Source: Isoetes taiwanensis (Eukaryota > Streptophyta > Lycopodiopsida > Isoetales > Isoetaceae). From it: 64,000 nt of DNA. The stretch spans positions 3,107,412-3,171,411 of the forward strand of contig JAJEKV010000058.1 in the NCBI GenBank assembly GCA_021234155.1, written 5' to 3'. This document shows positions 12,932 to 25,351 of the stretch, piece after piece. The position numbers and the translations under genes were made by a program. How positions within the stretch are numbered: position 1 is the first letter of the stretch; the number at the start of each line of letters is the position of its first letter. The notes under the pieces are model-generated. The model saw nothing but the letters and a program-made list of their open reading frames with translations, made no database searches and was not told the DNA's origin.

Positions 12932-13065
12932 TCATCAATGTATTAACTTTGCATTTTTGGGTTTTAATGGAGAAAACAATGCTTTATAAGGAATGTTGTC
13001 ATCAATGTATTAACTTTGCATTTTTGGGTTTTAATGGAGAAAACAATGCTTTATAAGGAATGTTG
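12932..13065. repeat. near-perfect tandem duplication of 67 bp
   Basis: Two copies (12932-12998 and 12999-13065) start with TCATCAATGTATTAACTTTG and end GCTTTATAAGGAATGTTG. They are almost identical, so the duplication is recent or an assembly duplication. Confidence 0.95.
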
Positions 13066-15927
13066 GGGGCAGTTAAATCTGGGATGGCGAAAATTTGGAA
13101 AGACGGACCCAAAATTTATGCTCAAAATCTCATCTTTAGAAGTATTAAGTATATCCACGTGTGCCCGACGTTTGGGCGCATAAGTCGAGGTCTGTGCTAA
13201 TGGAAGACGATAAGTTGCGGTTTGTGTTAATCCAAGATGGTTGTAAAAAGATACTGAGGCGTTGAAACATTTTAATGTCCAATATCGCCGCATTTAAGTA
13301 AGGGTTTGTCTTTGTATGAGCCTTCAATCAGTATAGAAACCATCTATGATGCAATCCAAATCAGCATGTTTAGAAAGCTTATGTTGATTAACTTTTAGAA
13401 CCCACACCACAATACTCTGTCCCAAGAATTTGAAACATTTGTCCAACTACATGTTCACCACAATAGTCTGTCCCAATATCTGGTGTAAATTGCTCACAAT
13501 ATATGTTGAGTTGCAGCTACCTATTACATTAGACGTTTCTCTTCAAATTGCTTGTATTTCCAAAGTTCAAATCTTATACTTTAGCAATATCATTCCTGAA
13601 ATTTTGACACATTTCTTGGAATTTGACAAATCCACGGAACAAATACAGTTGTTAAGATAGATGTGAAGGTGCACAAACTATTATTTAAGGCAAAAGGTTA
13701 AGAACTTTGAATAATGCTTTGCAGGAGTAACAAACGTTTAGAATAGACCACATACTCAAAGGATTTGTTCTAAACAATTATAAATACCTAAAAATGTAAC
13801 AAAGACGTCAGTAATGGTTTGTTTATCTCTCCAGCCACTTCGTCTTACCAAAATAATTACTGGAGTAAAAGAAGACTTGTTGGCTTCTAAAATCTCTTTA
13901 GATCAGATTCTTCACTATCATACTCGCACAAATGTCCATGAAATGCCACTGATATCCTTATAATTTGACAACATTTAACACAATCTAAGACATCAGATGT
14001 ATATATAGCAGCACGGAGAAGTGAACTAATTTGTGAATACTTGGAGGGAAAAAAAATTGGCAGCTATAATCTTGCTCAAAATCAGCCACATATGCAATGC
14101 TATATGCACTTACTTATTCCGCATACCTGTTTGACAAACAAAAAGTAAAGAGGAAACAACTTAGAATATTTTCACATACCTCTGATTACTCTAGAAAGGA
14201 TGCATCAAGGAATGAACATCTTATGTCGCGGCAAAACAGAAGTGGGATACCTAAGCCAGAAAAGGAAGTAGGAAAACCTGGATTTCTTGAAAAGAACAAA
14301 GCCAATATTTGTTTGCTACTCTGTGAACCGAATATCAAAATATATCGTGCCTCAAGATATGATTCGATGCCCTGTATCAAGACCACAAACTATTAAAAGT
14401 GCCAAGTCTTTGCTTACAGCAAGAGATGCGTTGAAGGACTCAATGTACACGTAATGGCGCCCAATAGGCTCCCAGCCTACAAAGAATGCTTAAAGAATAC
14501 GATGCTTGATTTACTTGCATGTGATTTCATACTTTGGACAATCTATTGACCAAGCTTAGCATTTCAAAACAATGCACTTACAATCCATGGCAAATGTGGC
14601 GGCAAACAATGGGATGTCAACGATTACTTCCAAGCTACATGTTAATGCAACCACTTATTTGCTACATCTTGGACAATACGTGAATCACTTGGGGTCATTA
14701 GGAAGACAAAATTTTTGAAATATAAAGCAATGTGCAAATCCTACACGCAAATCGATTTCAAATGTACAAACTAAATCTTGTTCGACTTTAAGCGAGGCCA
14801 ATATTGAAATAACTTTGCAATCTTGCGATAGAAGAATGGGGCTTCAACCCCAATGTGAGAACATGTTTGCAAGAGCATCTAGCATCTGACCCTAAAGCCA
14901 TCAACAAAGGCCCTATTAAAAAAACTTTGCCTTGAAACGACTTTGTGGCGAAGGATTCTTGACGAGCAGCTGTAGCAGCCTTGTCTAAGCGGATACCAGC
15001 AATATCGAGTTTGCCTCAACCATGTGCTCTAGGACTGCGGAGATTTGCAATTTTGCCTCCTTTCCGCTTTGCCCATGCATATATTCACGCACATGATCGA
15101 GGATAAACTTCGAATGTCAAACAATGATACAATGCAAACAGCGACAAAACGCGGTCGGTATGCACTTAGGAGAAATTCGAAAATAAGTAAAAGCAACTTT
15201 GAAGAGATTGCAAAAAAAAATATAAAAACGAGGAGCATAGATGTTTACAATAACAATTTTTAGGACGAATTTCTTTGGAGGTATTGCTTGGAATTAACAT
15301 GCCGGCATTTTTTGAGTGGAGGAAGAAATAGAAGGAAGTCCGAATTACTTATGCGAAGTACTTCAAAGTAGTATAGGATCTCTGCAAATAAGATGACCTA
15401 TGGAAGTCTTGAATCTCACGCACCTTTGCAAAATCGGATAAGATGCAAATTAAACTTGAATATAGATAAGATGGAAAACCTTGCCATCAACAAAATACCC
15501 TGCTCGAGCGACTTGCACATCACCAGCTCTATTGAAGCGGAAGGATTGAGCGAGGCGCTATAAGCGATGAAATATTCAACGAGAGAATCTTTGGATTTAC
15601 CTTGGGCCGAATATCCAAGTAGGGGTTCGCCCAAAGTAGTGCCGTGCCTACAAAGAAGAAAGCCATTAGGGGCGGCGTTACCTTAGCGTCAAAAGCGGCT
15701 CAAACCTAACAAGCCACAGTAGCGGTGCCCTAGAAAAATGTAACTCTTGTATACCCAAAAGTGGAAAAAAAAATGTGATTGGAAAACCTAAAAGCTTGCC
15801 CGGAAAAAGCGTAACATACGCGGGCGTAAGCTGGCCGTTAACAACAGGAAAGTCCACCAATTTAAATAAGTAGATATTGAACTACAGATGAGAATAAATA
15901 AAAAGTATTGAGTCAACCTGCCAATAG

Positions 15928-16015
15928 AACTTGACTTGAAAGCTCTAGTATTGCACTTGACTTGAGAGCTTTAGTGCTCTAGTGTTGCACTTGACTTGAG
16001 AGCTCTAGTATTGTA
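15928..16015. repeat. short tandem repeats
   Basis: ACTTGACTTGARAGCTCTAG followed by TATTG or a variant occurs three times at about 30-50 base spacing. Confidence 0.85.
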
Positions 16016-16290
16016 TCGTTCTTAACAATCACCTCAGCAAAATGTGACTAAATACAATTGTTGCAAACAATGCTCTGTCGTAATTACTACCATCTCGGAT
16101 CATAACGTAAGCACACGCTTGTACCGTGATGTGGCTTCTAAGATAATAGATTTGAAACACGAGTTGTTTTAATGCTAAGATTTTCATATCAGTTGACATC
16201 ATTGTCTATTGCTCATTGCTAATTTGAAGTTAGTTTGCATGCCAATTGATACCATTTGTAGGTTGTAGTGGATATAAGTTGTCACTTTCT

Positions 16291-16340
16291 GTTATCTTGC
16301 AATATTGGCCTTGTATGGTTATCTTGCAATATTGGCCTTA
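16291..16340. repeat. 27-bp tandem duplication
   Basis: GTTATCTTGCAATATTGGCC (with TT after it) occurs twice in succession. Confidence 0.9.
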
Positions 16341-18797
16341 GTTGGTCTTGTTCAATAAGATATGCTTGTGTTTTTATCCTGAGCAAACGCAACATGTATC
16401 TTTGACCCAAAAAAAAAAGGGAGCTTGAATTCACTATGTAAAATGAAAAAGGTAGTCACATCCATTAGATATAGTTTTGTTATGCTTTTGGAATGGAATT
16501 GAATTAAATAATATGATAAACAAAAAGTACTGAGGTCATGAAAGTGTGAAAACAATGCAGAGTGTTAGCTTTATAGAGCATTGTTTTAAAACATATACAA
16601 AGATAACTTAAATTCACCTGAATAGTGTAAGAAAAGGGCATGAGAATTTATGAGATATGAATGAATTTTGACTAGAGATATGAGGAGACTAACAAAAGAC
16701 ATACGAGAGAGGTGGCAACACTTGGTTTGTTTTCTATCAAACTTAAAGGCAAGGGACAAGTTCATTCCTTTCCAAATATGACCCAATGGAATTGATATTT
16801 GATTAAGTTCAGTGGCTCGACCACAAAAGACAGTATTTGCGAAATAAAACTATAGCTGGTTAGAGGAAGAAAATGGGAGCAATATGCCAGCATATGAAAG
16901 CTAGGGAATTTTCTTGCCAATACAAAGAACATGCTTTAGAGGCTTCAACATGACACTCTCATTGCCATGGACTAATCTCAGCCTTGAAAGCTACTACAGT
17001 TAACGCTACCAGAAAATTTTTGCTTGCAAAGAATTACAGATTGGAATACGGAAAATAGTAGGTGTTAAGTATTCTTCATCTTTGACAAATAAAATGGAAA
17101 ATAAAACACATCCATAATAGGATCATCCAACACAGGTTTCTTCTCTCTTGCTTTGAACAGTTCATAGCCAACTAAACTCAAGAATCGCGATGCCTTAAAA
17201 AACAGTGTAACTTGATGCCTTTAAAAGCTTGTAGAAGTATCTCTATAAGTTCATGAGGTACTACTAATCTTGTTGCCTTTTGCATGCCTCTATCAATCAC
17301 GCTTAAACTCAAACATTGGGACGTGTAAAATAGCTGTGAATTTCTTGGAAGACATGCATTTGCAATATAATGGAGGAAGAACAATGAGATGGGAGAGGAC
17401 AATGGGAAATGTCTTAAAAGAATGGCGAGATAATGAGAAAAATTCGACATTGCAGCTAGGGTGGAAAATGGACAAGGGGCCAAAAAACATTGCTCCCATA
17501 CTAGCCCGATGTGTAAAAGCCATGTCGGATTTGAAGAGAAAACGGACTGGCAAGAAAACATAATATTAAGAGCATCATAACACATTACTCATAATAATGA
17601 GATCCAAAAGGAGCATAGATTGCCACAATAAATGAGGTACTATAAGCTGATCTATCATCATATGTATTGTCACAAGGGCTATAACATGTTATCTTCAGCA
17701 AAAGATGACAAATGTCATACTTCAAATGGAATGCAAAATGCTCAAACTCAAACATGTTCCAAGCCAGGCCTATAGATTTAATGTACTAAGTTAGAACATG
17801 TGTCACTCATGATTGATAGCTATTGCAGAGAGTAAAGAAGCAAAATGAGTTGGTGGTTTTAAAGCAACAAAGACAAAGGAGCTCATTTGATGCTGAAGGG
17901 CTCTCTGAATGCCAGTTTTTTAGATCCACTTTTCTACTATAAAGAGCAGTATCAGAGCATAAAATGAAAGGCCTTATGGAAACACATACCTATCCATGAT
18001 CAAAGGATTCCTGCATCAGTTTGCCTTGGGAAAAACTTGTTGTTATTAGTAAAAATTTCTTGCTTATTTGGAGTGTTTCTACCATGGACTATGCATTGTC
18101 ACTCAGATGTATTTTCTGCGTTTAGCTTGCATGGCAGATAAAATGTTTCTTCTACCCACTATTCTTTTGTGCATAGCTAAATTCTATTTATAGTTACACG
18201 AGAGCTCTAAACCAAAATATTTGTAACTTTGTACCTGCTCCATTGTTTCACTTTTAAAATAAAAGGTTTTTTGTTTCGGCATCGACTAACTCCTTCCCAC
18301 TTTTGAACTTATCTATTTTTTGTTTGAACAGAATGAGCACGAAATATTAATAGGTTGTTTGCAACTAAGGCCAACATTCAAACACAAGGAGGTTCTATAT
18401 ACAGATTATTTAAAAAGCCCATTAACCTACTCTAGATGCGTGAATCACCTTTATATAAATAGATTGAAAATGGAAATCCGTGAGATTAGAAACCATAGCA
18501 AAGGGAAAACACAGAGACAAATATGGCTAGGTTGAATTTGGCGAGAGAGTTCGCAGCGATTATGGAAAAGCATTTTTGGGGGTTAGGCTGACGTTCCCAA
18601 AGCAGTCACGGTTATGATTTTACACCTGTTGTCCACTACGTAGATCAAGATCCCAAGACTAGTGAGCGCCCACATTAAATTTTTAGGACATAAAGACCAG
18701 AATTACTCGAGATAAGGTTGTTGTATTTAGGAAGCAGGGAAAGGGGACATAAAAGTGAGTAGCAATATATGAATAAGGCATGCCACATTTTTAGATT

Positions 18798-19200
18798 ATA
18801 TAATTGGAGTGAGATGCATTTGTTGTTTGTTATATAAAATATGACAGGTGCATAGTGTTGGTTTTATTGTCGGTAAGAACTGGCATTGTCTTGGGCTTAA
18901 AACTTCGGTTATTGCATCTTTGCTAGTCCCTTTTTTTTTTTTTTAATGTCACGCGCCAACGCTGGGATTATCTAACGCTATCGTAAATGACTCAAACATT
19001 AGAAGATTTTCGAATAGATTTTGAAAGCTTTCTAGCAAAAGCAACAAAAAACATCAAACAAGAGAGTGCCACGTAAGCTAAACTTTTAAACTCAGCAATG
19101 CGGGCGCCAATTTCCAACCGTCTCTCATTTTGCAGCAGCTTATGTGCATGTTCTTAAATAAGTATAGACAATCGATTGTTTTGATGCTAATACTTGAAAT
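18798..19200 (+). promoter_or_regulatory. candidate promoter and 5' leader of the coiled-coil gene
   Basis: TATA-like boxes lie at 18798 (TATATAA) and 18831 (TATATAAA). A good donor (CG|GTAAGAA at 18873) and acceptor (TTTTGCAG, exon from 19136) would allow a leader intron of about 263 bases. A T tract of about 14 lies near 18931. These are pattern matches only; no transcript supports them. Confidence 0.25.
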
Positions 19201-21911
19201 ATGAACAGTGCAAGAGATAGATCGACCATTTTCCAATCTCCTAGAAGGGCATACAGTGCAAGAGGACCTCGATCTGATAGCCCTAGAACAGATTCATCTT
19301 CCGGCAGACCTAAAACAGCAAGGGAGGTAGATGCCAAGAATTGCAGTTCAATTTCAAGGAGCCCTAGAACTCCAAAAACTCCAGGAACTTTAGATTATAG
19401 GAGCTCCAGAACTTCTCGAAGCCAAGGAAATGCAAGAAGTCCGAGGAGACATGGCAGCCCATATTCACCAGAGAACCGTATGCACTATCATTCTCCTCGT
19501 TCTTCTCGTCCTCACACCGCTGGAGAAGTTTTAGTGGCCAGAAGAAAGGAATTGCCACATGATTATCCAGGCAAAATACCTCCAAAGCCTGGAAGTGTTG
19601 TAACACCAATTAGAGGACCTGTGGAGGAGGTTGCTGATAGAGAGAGCCTTATTTCTAACATCAGAGAAATGCAACGGCTTGCCCATGAACAAAAGAAGTT
19701 GATGAAGTACCATAAGTTTTATTTAAGTGCAGTGCAGATGCAAAACAGGTCGGATATTTTAAAAACAATCTCATTTCTTCTCATATTGTTAGAGTCCAGT
19801 ACTAGTTTATTAATCAGCCAAGAATTCCATAACAGGACATTAGAAGATAAGCTGGGAGACCTGGAACTTAAGAGAGCAGGGACAAAAAATCCATTAGCTA
19901 TTCTTTCTCGAAGATTACGTCGTAAAGCTCAAGGCATGTGCTTAAACCTTGTTTTGCAATGTTAGAACATGGAACTTTCATTTAAACATGGCTCAAGGTT
20001 GTTGCGTATATGTGTTGGTTGCATTTACTTTTAGGAAGCTGACATTTTCTTTCTGGCAGATCTGAAGCTAAAAATTGCACGTTTGCAAAGCTTGTGCGAT
20101 TCACAGCATGAAGAACTCTGCCTTCGTCATAGGGATATCCGTGGGCTGTATACCAAGGTACTTATCATGTGGCATTTTTTAGGCAGCAGCATTTGATTTG
20201 GGAAAGGGAATGAAAGGATTTTCTTCTATTCCTTTATAGGAAGTAGAGCTTGAAAGAGATATTTTTTCTGAAGAGTTGTTATCCCTGGTAAAAGTTATAA
20301 AACGCCTCAATGAGATAGGTGCCCATATTTATTCTGAGCATAAGAATGTGATTCAAATGAAGGACCAACTTGCTGATTGGAGCATGCAGAATCATGAGCT
20401 TGAAATGCAGTATGGGGTGAGTATCTATTGTCCTGAGGTTGCTTGATGTCAATGACCTACATTGCTAGTGCTAAAGGGAATGGTTATGTGCAGGCCTTTC
20501 GCGATGCTGTTGATGAAATGAACCATCAAGTTTACACAGCTAAGTTCAAGGCAGGAGAAGCCCTAAATAAAGCCAGGAAATATAAGAGAAAGAGGCTTGG
20601 GTTATCTATGCACCTAAAGAACAAAGAATCATATTTGGGGTATTTGAAATCATGGAATAAGAATGCGCTAAAACGCATACAGAGGCTAGAGAAGAAGTTG
20701 AAACGTTTGAGTGATGAAGGTTCTCGTCGCAATGCAGAGAACATTTCACGTGGTTTGGCCAATGCTTTAAATAGTGAAATTATTGGGAAAGAACTTCAAA
20801 GGAAGGAATGGAAATGTGAGGCCAAGAAACCTGATGCAGAAGTTCACACTGCTTATCTGGAAAGTGAAACAGAGATACTAGAAGGTGAAGAGCGCAAAAG
20901 GAAGGAAACACTCAGAAAGATGGGTGAGAAAGAGATACATGATGGAGATTATGAGAACACTAGTGATATAGAGGTAATAGAAGGTGAAGAACATGAAAAG
21001 AAGGAGACACTGAGAGAGATGGGCGAGAAAGAGACACATGATGGAGATTATGAGAACAATAGTGTTACTACTACCACTATTTGCGTTGACGCTCATGAAG
21101 ATGTTGAAGACGATCTTATCGGCACAGACGATGAGATAGAAGAAAGAAGTTGTTGTGGTTTAATTCGCCGATCCCCAAGCAAGTCACCATCTCCGAGCAA
21201 GTCACCGCCACCTCCGGTGTTTCAACCGACATTGCATCGGGTACGAACACGGATGGTACAGTTGGAAGAGCCAAAGAAGCAGGAATTAGCATCTTTAGCA
21301 GTGGGCCAGCCAATAGAACATATTGCAACTAGTGAGGCTACAAAAAATATGAACAGTGATGAGGATTTGCAAATGGAACAGCAAGATCTGCTGCCATTGC
21401 ATGAGCTTGAGAATAAAGACTCTGAGCACAGTGGGCAGATAGAAGGTAATCATGAGCATGGGCATGGGCACAAGCATGAGCATGAGCATCATCACCATCG
21501 CCATCACCATCACCATGAGCATGAGGACAAGCACGAGCATAAGAAGCATGATGGTGATGAAGACAAGCACCTGCATTGGCATGATGAGCATAGTGGTCAG
21601 AAAGATGTGCATGAACACAAGCTTGAGCATGAGAGTCAGCAAGAGCACGCGCACAAGTATCACCAAGATGATAGGGAACATAAAGTTGAGCACGAGCATC
21701 AGCAAGCTGACAGTGAGAACCTACAGCATGAGCATGAGCACATGAGCATGAGCATGAGCATGAGCATGAGCATGAGCATGCGCATATTGAAACAACTGAA
21801 GAAATCACCGAGCATAGGTTTGGGTTGCGTGAGTGTGTCCTTCCAGATGATTATGAACGGATTACCATTATAAAGAGCAAGAAGGTTATCTTTTTGGAAG
21901 AGGACGAATGA
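19201..21911 (+). CDS. five-exon coiled-coil protein with Ser/Arg-rich head and His/Glu-rich region; frame break near 21741
   Basis: Exons: 19201-19748, 19836-19933, 20060-20157, 20240-20416 and 20494-21911. The start is set by an in-frame TGA at 19195. All junctions keep phase, and intron 2 is GC-AG. I do not recognise the family. Residues 1-115 are rich in Ser, Arg and Pro (SPRR and SARG motifs). About 120-410 is charged and helical with heptad-like spacing (QRLEKKLKRL). About 437-497 holds two 33-residue acidic repeats with KETLR and HDGDYEN. Near 533 is SPSKSPSPSKSPPPP. About 620-735 is His/Glu/Lys-rich and could bind metal. As written, the frame enters MSMSMS repeats and stops at 21873. 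Discounting a 2-base CA excess in the GAGCAT tract gives a tail with ECVLPDDYER and VIFLEEDE, stopping at 21911, about 778 residues in all. Location is probably cytoplasmic, cytoskeletal or nuclear; that is inference. Confidence 0.85.
19749..19835 (+). other. 87-base in-frame intron 1 (exitron-like)
   Basis: GT at 19749 and AG at 19834-19835. The length is a multiple of three and no stop lies inside, so retention adds 29 residues without changing frame. The insert includes a hydrophobic run (FLLILLESSTSLLIS), unlike the charged flanks, which supports its being an intron. Splicing joins QMQNR to TLEDKLGDLE. Confidence 0.7.
20881..21061 (+). repeat. in-frame 99-base coding repeat
   Basis: GAAGGTGAAG begins units at 20881 and 20980, 99 bases (33 codons) apart. 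Both encode EGEE...KETLR.MGEKE.HDGDYEN within exon 5. Confidence 0.9.
21450..21785 (+). repeat. CATGAG/GAGCAT hexanucleotide expansion coding His-Glu
   Basis: Degenerate CAY-GAR hexamers run through exon 5 and become a pure GAGCAT run near 21728-21780. GAGCAC followed directly by ATGAGC breaks the His-Glu frame by two bases at about 21741. Replication slippage or a sequencing error in the repeat would each produce this. Confidence 0.85.
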
Positions 21912-22446
21912 TGGTGATGGAGGATGTTAGTCCCTACGATGATGATAGCCAGTGAATACATCTGCCCCCACATGGTACACTACCTTATCAATTTGTTTAT
22001 CGGGGATGTAATGCTATGAGAAATACCTCAGGTAAGAATACTCCTTAGTTTTTTTTTTTTATAATCGCAGCTTTATATTTCTTGAATTTATCTATTCAAG
22101 CACGAATAGCCCATGGATGTTGCAGGTTTATGCTAAACCTTCAATCTCTGAAGACAAGACCAACTGCAGTTTTTTCTTGGAAATCTTTTTCTTCTTGAGG
22201 TTCGTCTTTTCTCTTTTTTTTTTTTTCTTTAGGCAGTTGATTTTATAGCGGATTTCTTGCCCAGCTTATTAAATTGGGTGTTTGCAGCTTCACAAGAGTA
22301 TCAATTTTGTTGGATTTTACTGTTGCAGCTGCAAAGGAAGGGTATAATCTATCTACTATTATTTCGATTCTTTTTCAATGACATTCAATACCCTAATCCA
22401 GCTAATGTGGCAAGGAGTAATAAGTTTTTGGTTTGATCACTTTGTC

Positions 22447-22452
22447 AATAAA
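22447..22452 (+). terminator. candidate poly(A) signal
   Basis: AATAAA about 540 bases after the proposed stop. It is the first exact match noticed downstream, but plant signals are loose. Confidence 0.25.
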
Positions 22453-22459
22453 ATGTCCA

Positions 22460-25351
22460 AAATTCAAGGTTTGAACTGACACAAGCTTTTCGTCTTTTCA
22501 ATGCAACGGATTGGATTGATCTTTGTTATAACTTGTGGATTTACATGTTATCTTCCATACAGTCGAGAAATGTGCGTTAGGGAGACTAAACTATTGCTTT
22601 TTTATTGGAAATAATAATCCTTAGCATCTAAAAATTGCAACTAATGCTTATTTCATATTCTTGGAAATGAGGATATCTTTGTGCTTTAGTTTAGTTTTGG
22701 GTTGGGGGAGGGTTTTCGGGCGTGGATTGGGACTATATGATTTTCGTATGGTATTGTATAAAAAATGGTATAATTTGCCATGTGGGAGGGAGCTTGAGTG
22801 GTTTTGCTATTTTGGGTGGTTTGGAACTCCCCTTTTTTGCATGGATTTTTTGCAAGGCTCAGTGCGAGAAAGCCAATTTGGAAGGCGCGAGGCGATTCTT
22901 TGTCTGCCCTATGGTATGTGTGCAGAGGCAGTGCAGGAGAGGGAGCCAGCGCGTGATTACGTGCCGAGACTAATTTGTAATCTATGAGCGCCTACTGACG
23001 GCGCTGCGTCATTGCTTGCACTTTCGGTATCTTAGCAGCACTTTCGTCGAGCTTCCTCCCGTGGCCTGCTTCCTGCGCGTCAACAAAATCTAGGAGGTTA
23101 AGGTTTTTGATTGGTGAGAGAGAATTTAAAATGCCTAGTTATGTCAAATTTGGTGAGCAGTGCGGGAGCTTGGAGGAATGGATAGCGGCATGGAAGCGAG
23201 GGTGGAAGGCGGCGGTTGACTTTGCCTTTGGTGAGCCAGCTTTGCTTGCTTGTGAGGTTCAAATCCCATATTCATTGTGGATGTTTTGTATTTCGCGAGT
23301 AGGAAGTGATTGGAGGCGAGCAAGGCCTGGCAGGTGTTGGGACACTACGGTACGGGGGTCGATTCCTCCAGGGTCCTAAGCTTGGGCACCATGGGCGGGG
23401 CTTCAGGATTGAGTTGGAGACTGCGATTAGCCTTTTGATGCAGTTTTTATATCATGGGTGTTCTATATTCTTTGCATTTATGTTCCCTTTTTCGAGCTCC
23501 AAGCTATGTGAATACAAGACCAACATTACTTGTAGATGTTGATGCTTTTGGAGACTCAATTTGAAGAAGAAAGGATCATATGGATTATCTCTTTCATTAA
23601 GCTTTGTAGTTTGTTATCGACTAGTGTTGAAGCTATAGTGAGAGCTTAATGAGAGCTGGCTATGGCGAGAAAAGGGCCTCGGTTATACTATGGCGGAGGT
23701 CGCGACAAATTATTGGCACCTTTGGGTTTTTTTTTATATTTGCTTCCTTTTTTATAGCAACCATAGGATTCGTTCTACTATTGACATTGGCATACAATTT
23801 TTCTCTCAAATTCTAATAGCCATTGATCACGGCCTGATACAGAATATTAGTAGAGATCAATGATTTGGGAATAAAACTTGAGCATTGGCCATAATACTTG
23901 GAAAAAACGATATAATACTTGGAAAGGGATAATGATGATGTTTTTTCAACAATTATTTAGGCCACATTGTTTGTCTCTTTTTGTGTCTTTTAGACCATAG
24001 GTCTATATGAGCTTTTGGATATAATTAAGTTTTCGTAAATTTTCTATGTGGAAGCGAAATGTGCACAAAACATCAAATATGCTTGAGGATTTTTTCCTCA
24101 TGAGATATAACACTTTATTTGCCAAATTAGCACTAATGCATCTTAGAGAGTTCAAGGCGGCTTAACTTGATCGCGATAATTTAATAAGAAGTAGGACCAT
24201 TATTAAGGGCATACATGTAAAAATGGTCAAAAAAGTAAAATTGATAGTAAAATAAGGTTCTAAAGCATCTCTCTAGTTCTAATTGCATGTCTCCCATCTA
24301 TATATAACCTAATAGATAAAATCGTAGACGAAAACTACCTGCTTCCTTAATAAGCTCGCAAACAATGAACCTCCCTGCACCAGCCTTGTGAAAACATCCC
24401 CTTCAGATCAACCAAAATCTGTCTTCCTCCGCCGTCCTTGTTCTGTGAATCGGACACCCACTTGTGGTCTCTCACTGCCCTTTTTATTTTTTTATTTATT
24501 TTTCTCTTGACTTCACCGCCTTTTCGAATAGACCCTGTTTGACATCTGGCATATGACACATGTAAAGGTTACATTATTCCACATCTCTGTTTAAAACTTT
24601 TTCAATATCTACGGAGAATGAATCTATTTGTATCCAAACTAATCAAATCTTGGATTGTGTAAACTGCAAACCCTTGTTTCAAGTAAGGCATTTAAATATT
24701 GATTAAAGTTTGCCTGTAAGAATTGTGGTTAGACGTAGAGGATGAGAGATTCTGTTAAAAGTAAACGAAGTCGTTAGTACCTCTAGAGAAATTATAGATC
24801 AATTTGATGGTTATTGTTTCCTTTCGATGGTGATCATGCCGTTAATAATTGTGCAATACTATGGTTGATGATGCCATAAGTATTTGATATTAATGGATGA
24901 CATTGAAAAGTTTTAGATTGATGTCTAAAATTTTTTAGCAGTAGTTGGTGCCATTGGTTGCGATTGGTGCTTCAACAAAAATTTATCACTTTTTCTTAAG
25001 CCTTACCCATTATTTGAAACTTATTGTTTAGTTAGTGCAACTTAAAACCTCGTTAATCGTGTTTTCACTTGGTAGATAAATTCAATCCTCATAGCATCTT
25101 AACTTAAATCCTCAGCCACAATAATTGTGATTGTAAATAATAGTTGGTGCTATTTGTGAGATCAAAATCATCTTTGGACCTTAAAACAGATTGAGTTGAT
25201 GCTCAATGGATTGACTTGGTGCTCAAGAGACACAAATTGAGTTGGTGCTTAATTTGTAGTTTCACAGTCTAGCGAGGTCAATTGCTTCAAAAAAGGAAAA
25301 GGCCGATATGAATATGGTAGCTGAGAGTGTGGTGTGAGTCTTGATGGACTA
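22460..25351. other. gene-free stretch
   Basis: No supported gene. Frames at 22661-22987 and 23107-23379 lack domains. 24890-25260 repeats short TTGGTGCT and TTGATGCTCAA phrases next to the chromovirus LTR. Confidence 0.45.

Larger units (their letters stand above)
13066..18797. other. long gene-free stretch
   Basis: No supported gene in 5.7 kb. Frames at 14097-14396 and 17178-17585 overlap open frames on other strands and have no domain. CGTGTGCCCGACGTTTGGGC at 13158-13177 is a decayed relative of the motif at 12775. Two short direct repeats are listed separately. Confidence 0.45.

Noticed and set aside
17178-17585. 135-codon minus frame with overlapping plus frames
   Set aside because: Open in three frames, with no domain, codon signal or splice context.
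21295-21808. Antisense and third-frame frames over the His-Glu repeat
   Set aside because: Hexanucleotide repeats are open in several frames. Only the His-Glu frame joins the spliced exons.
22661-23542. Several plus-strand frames of 78-108 codons
   Set aside because: Overlapping frames, no recognised domain, no splice context linking them to the upstream gene.
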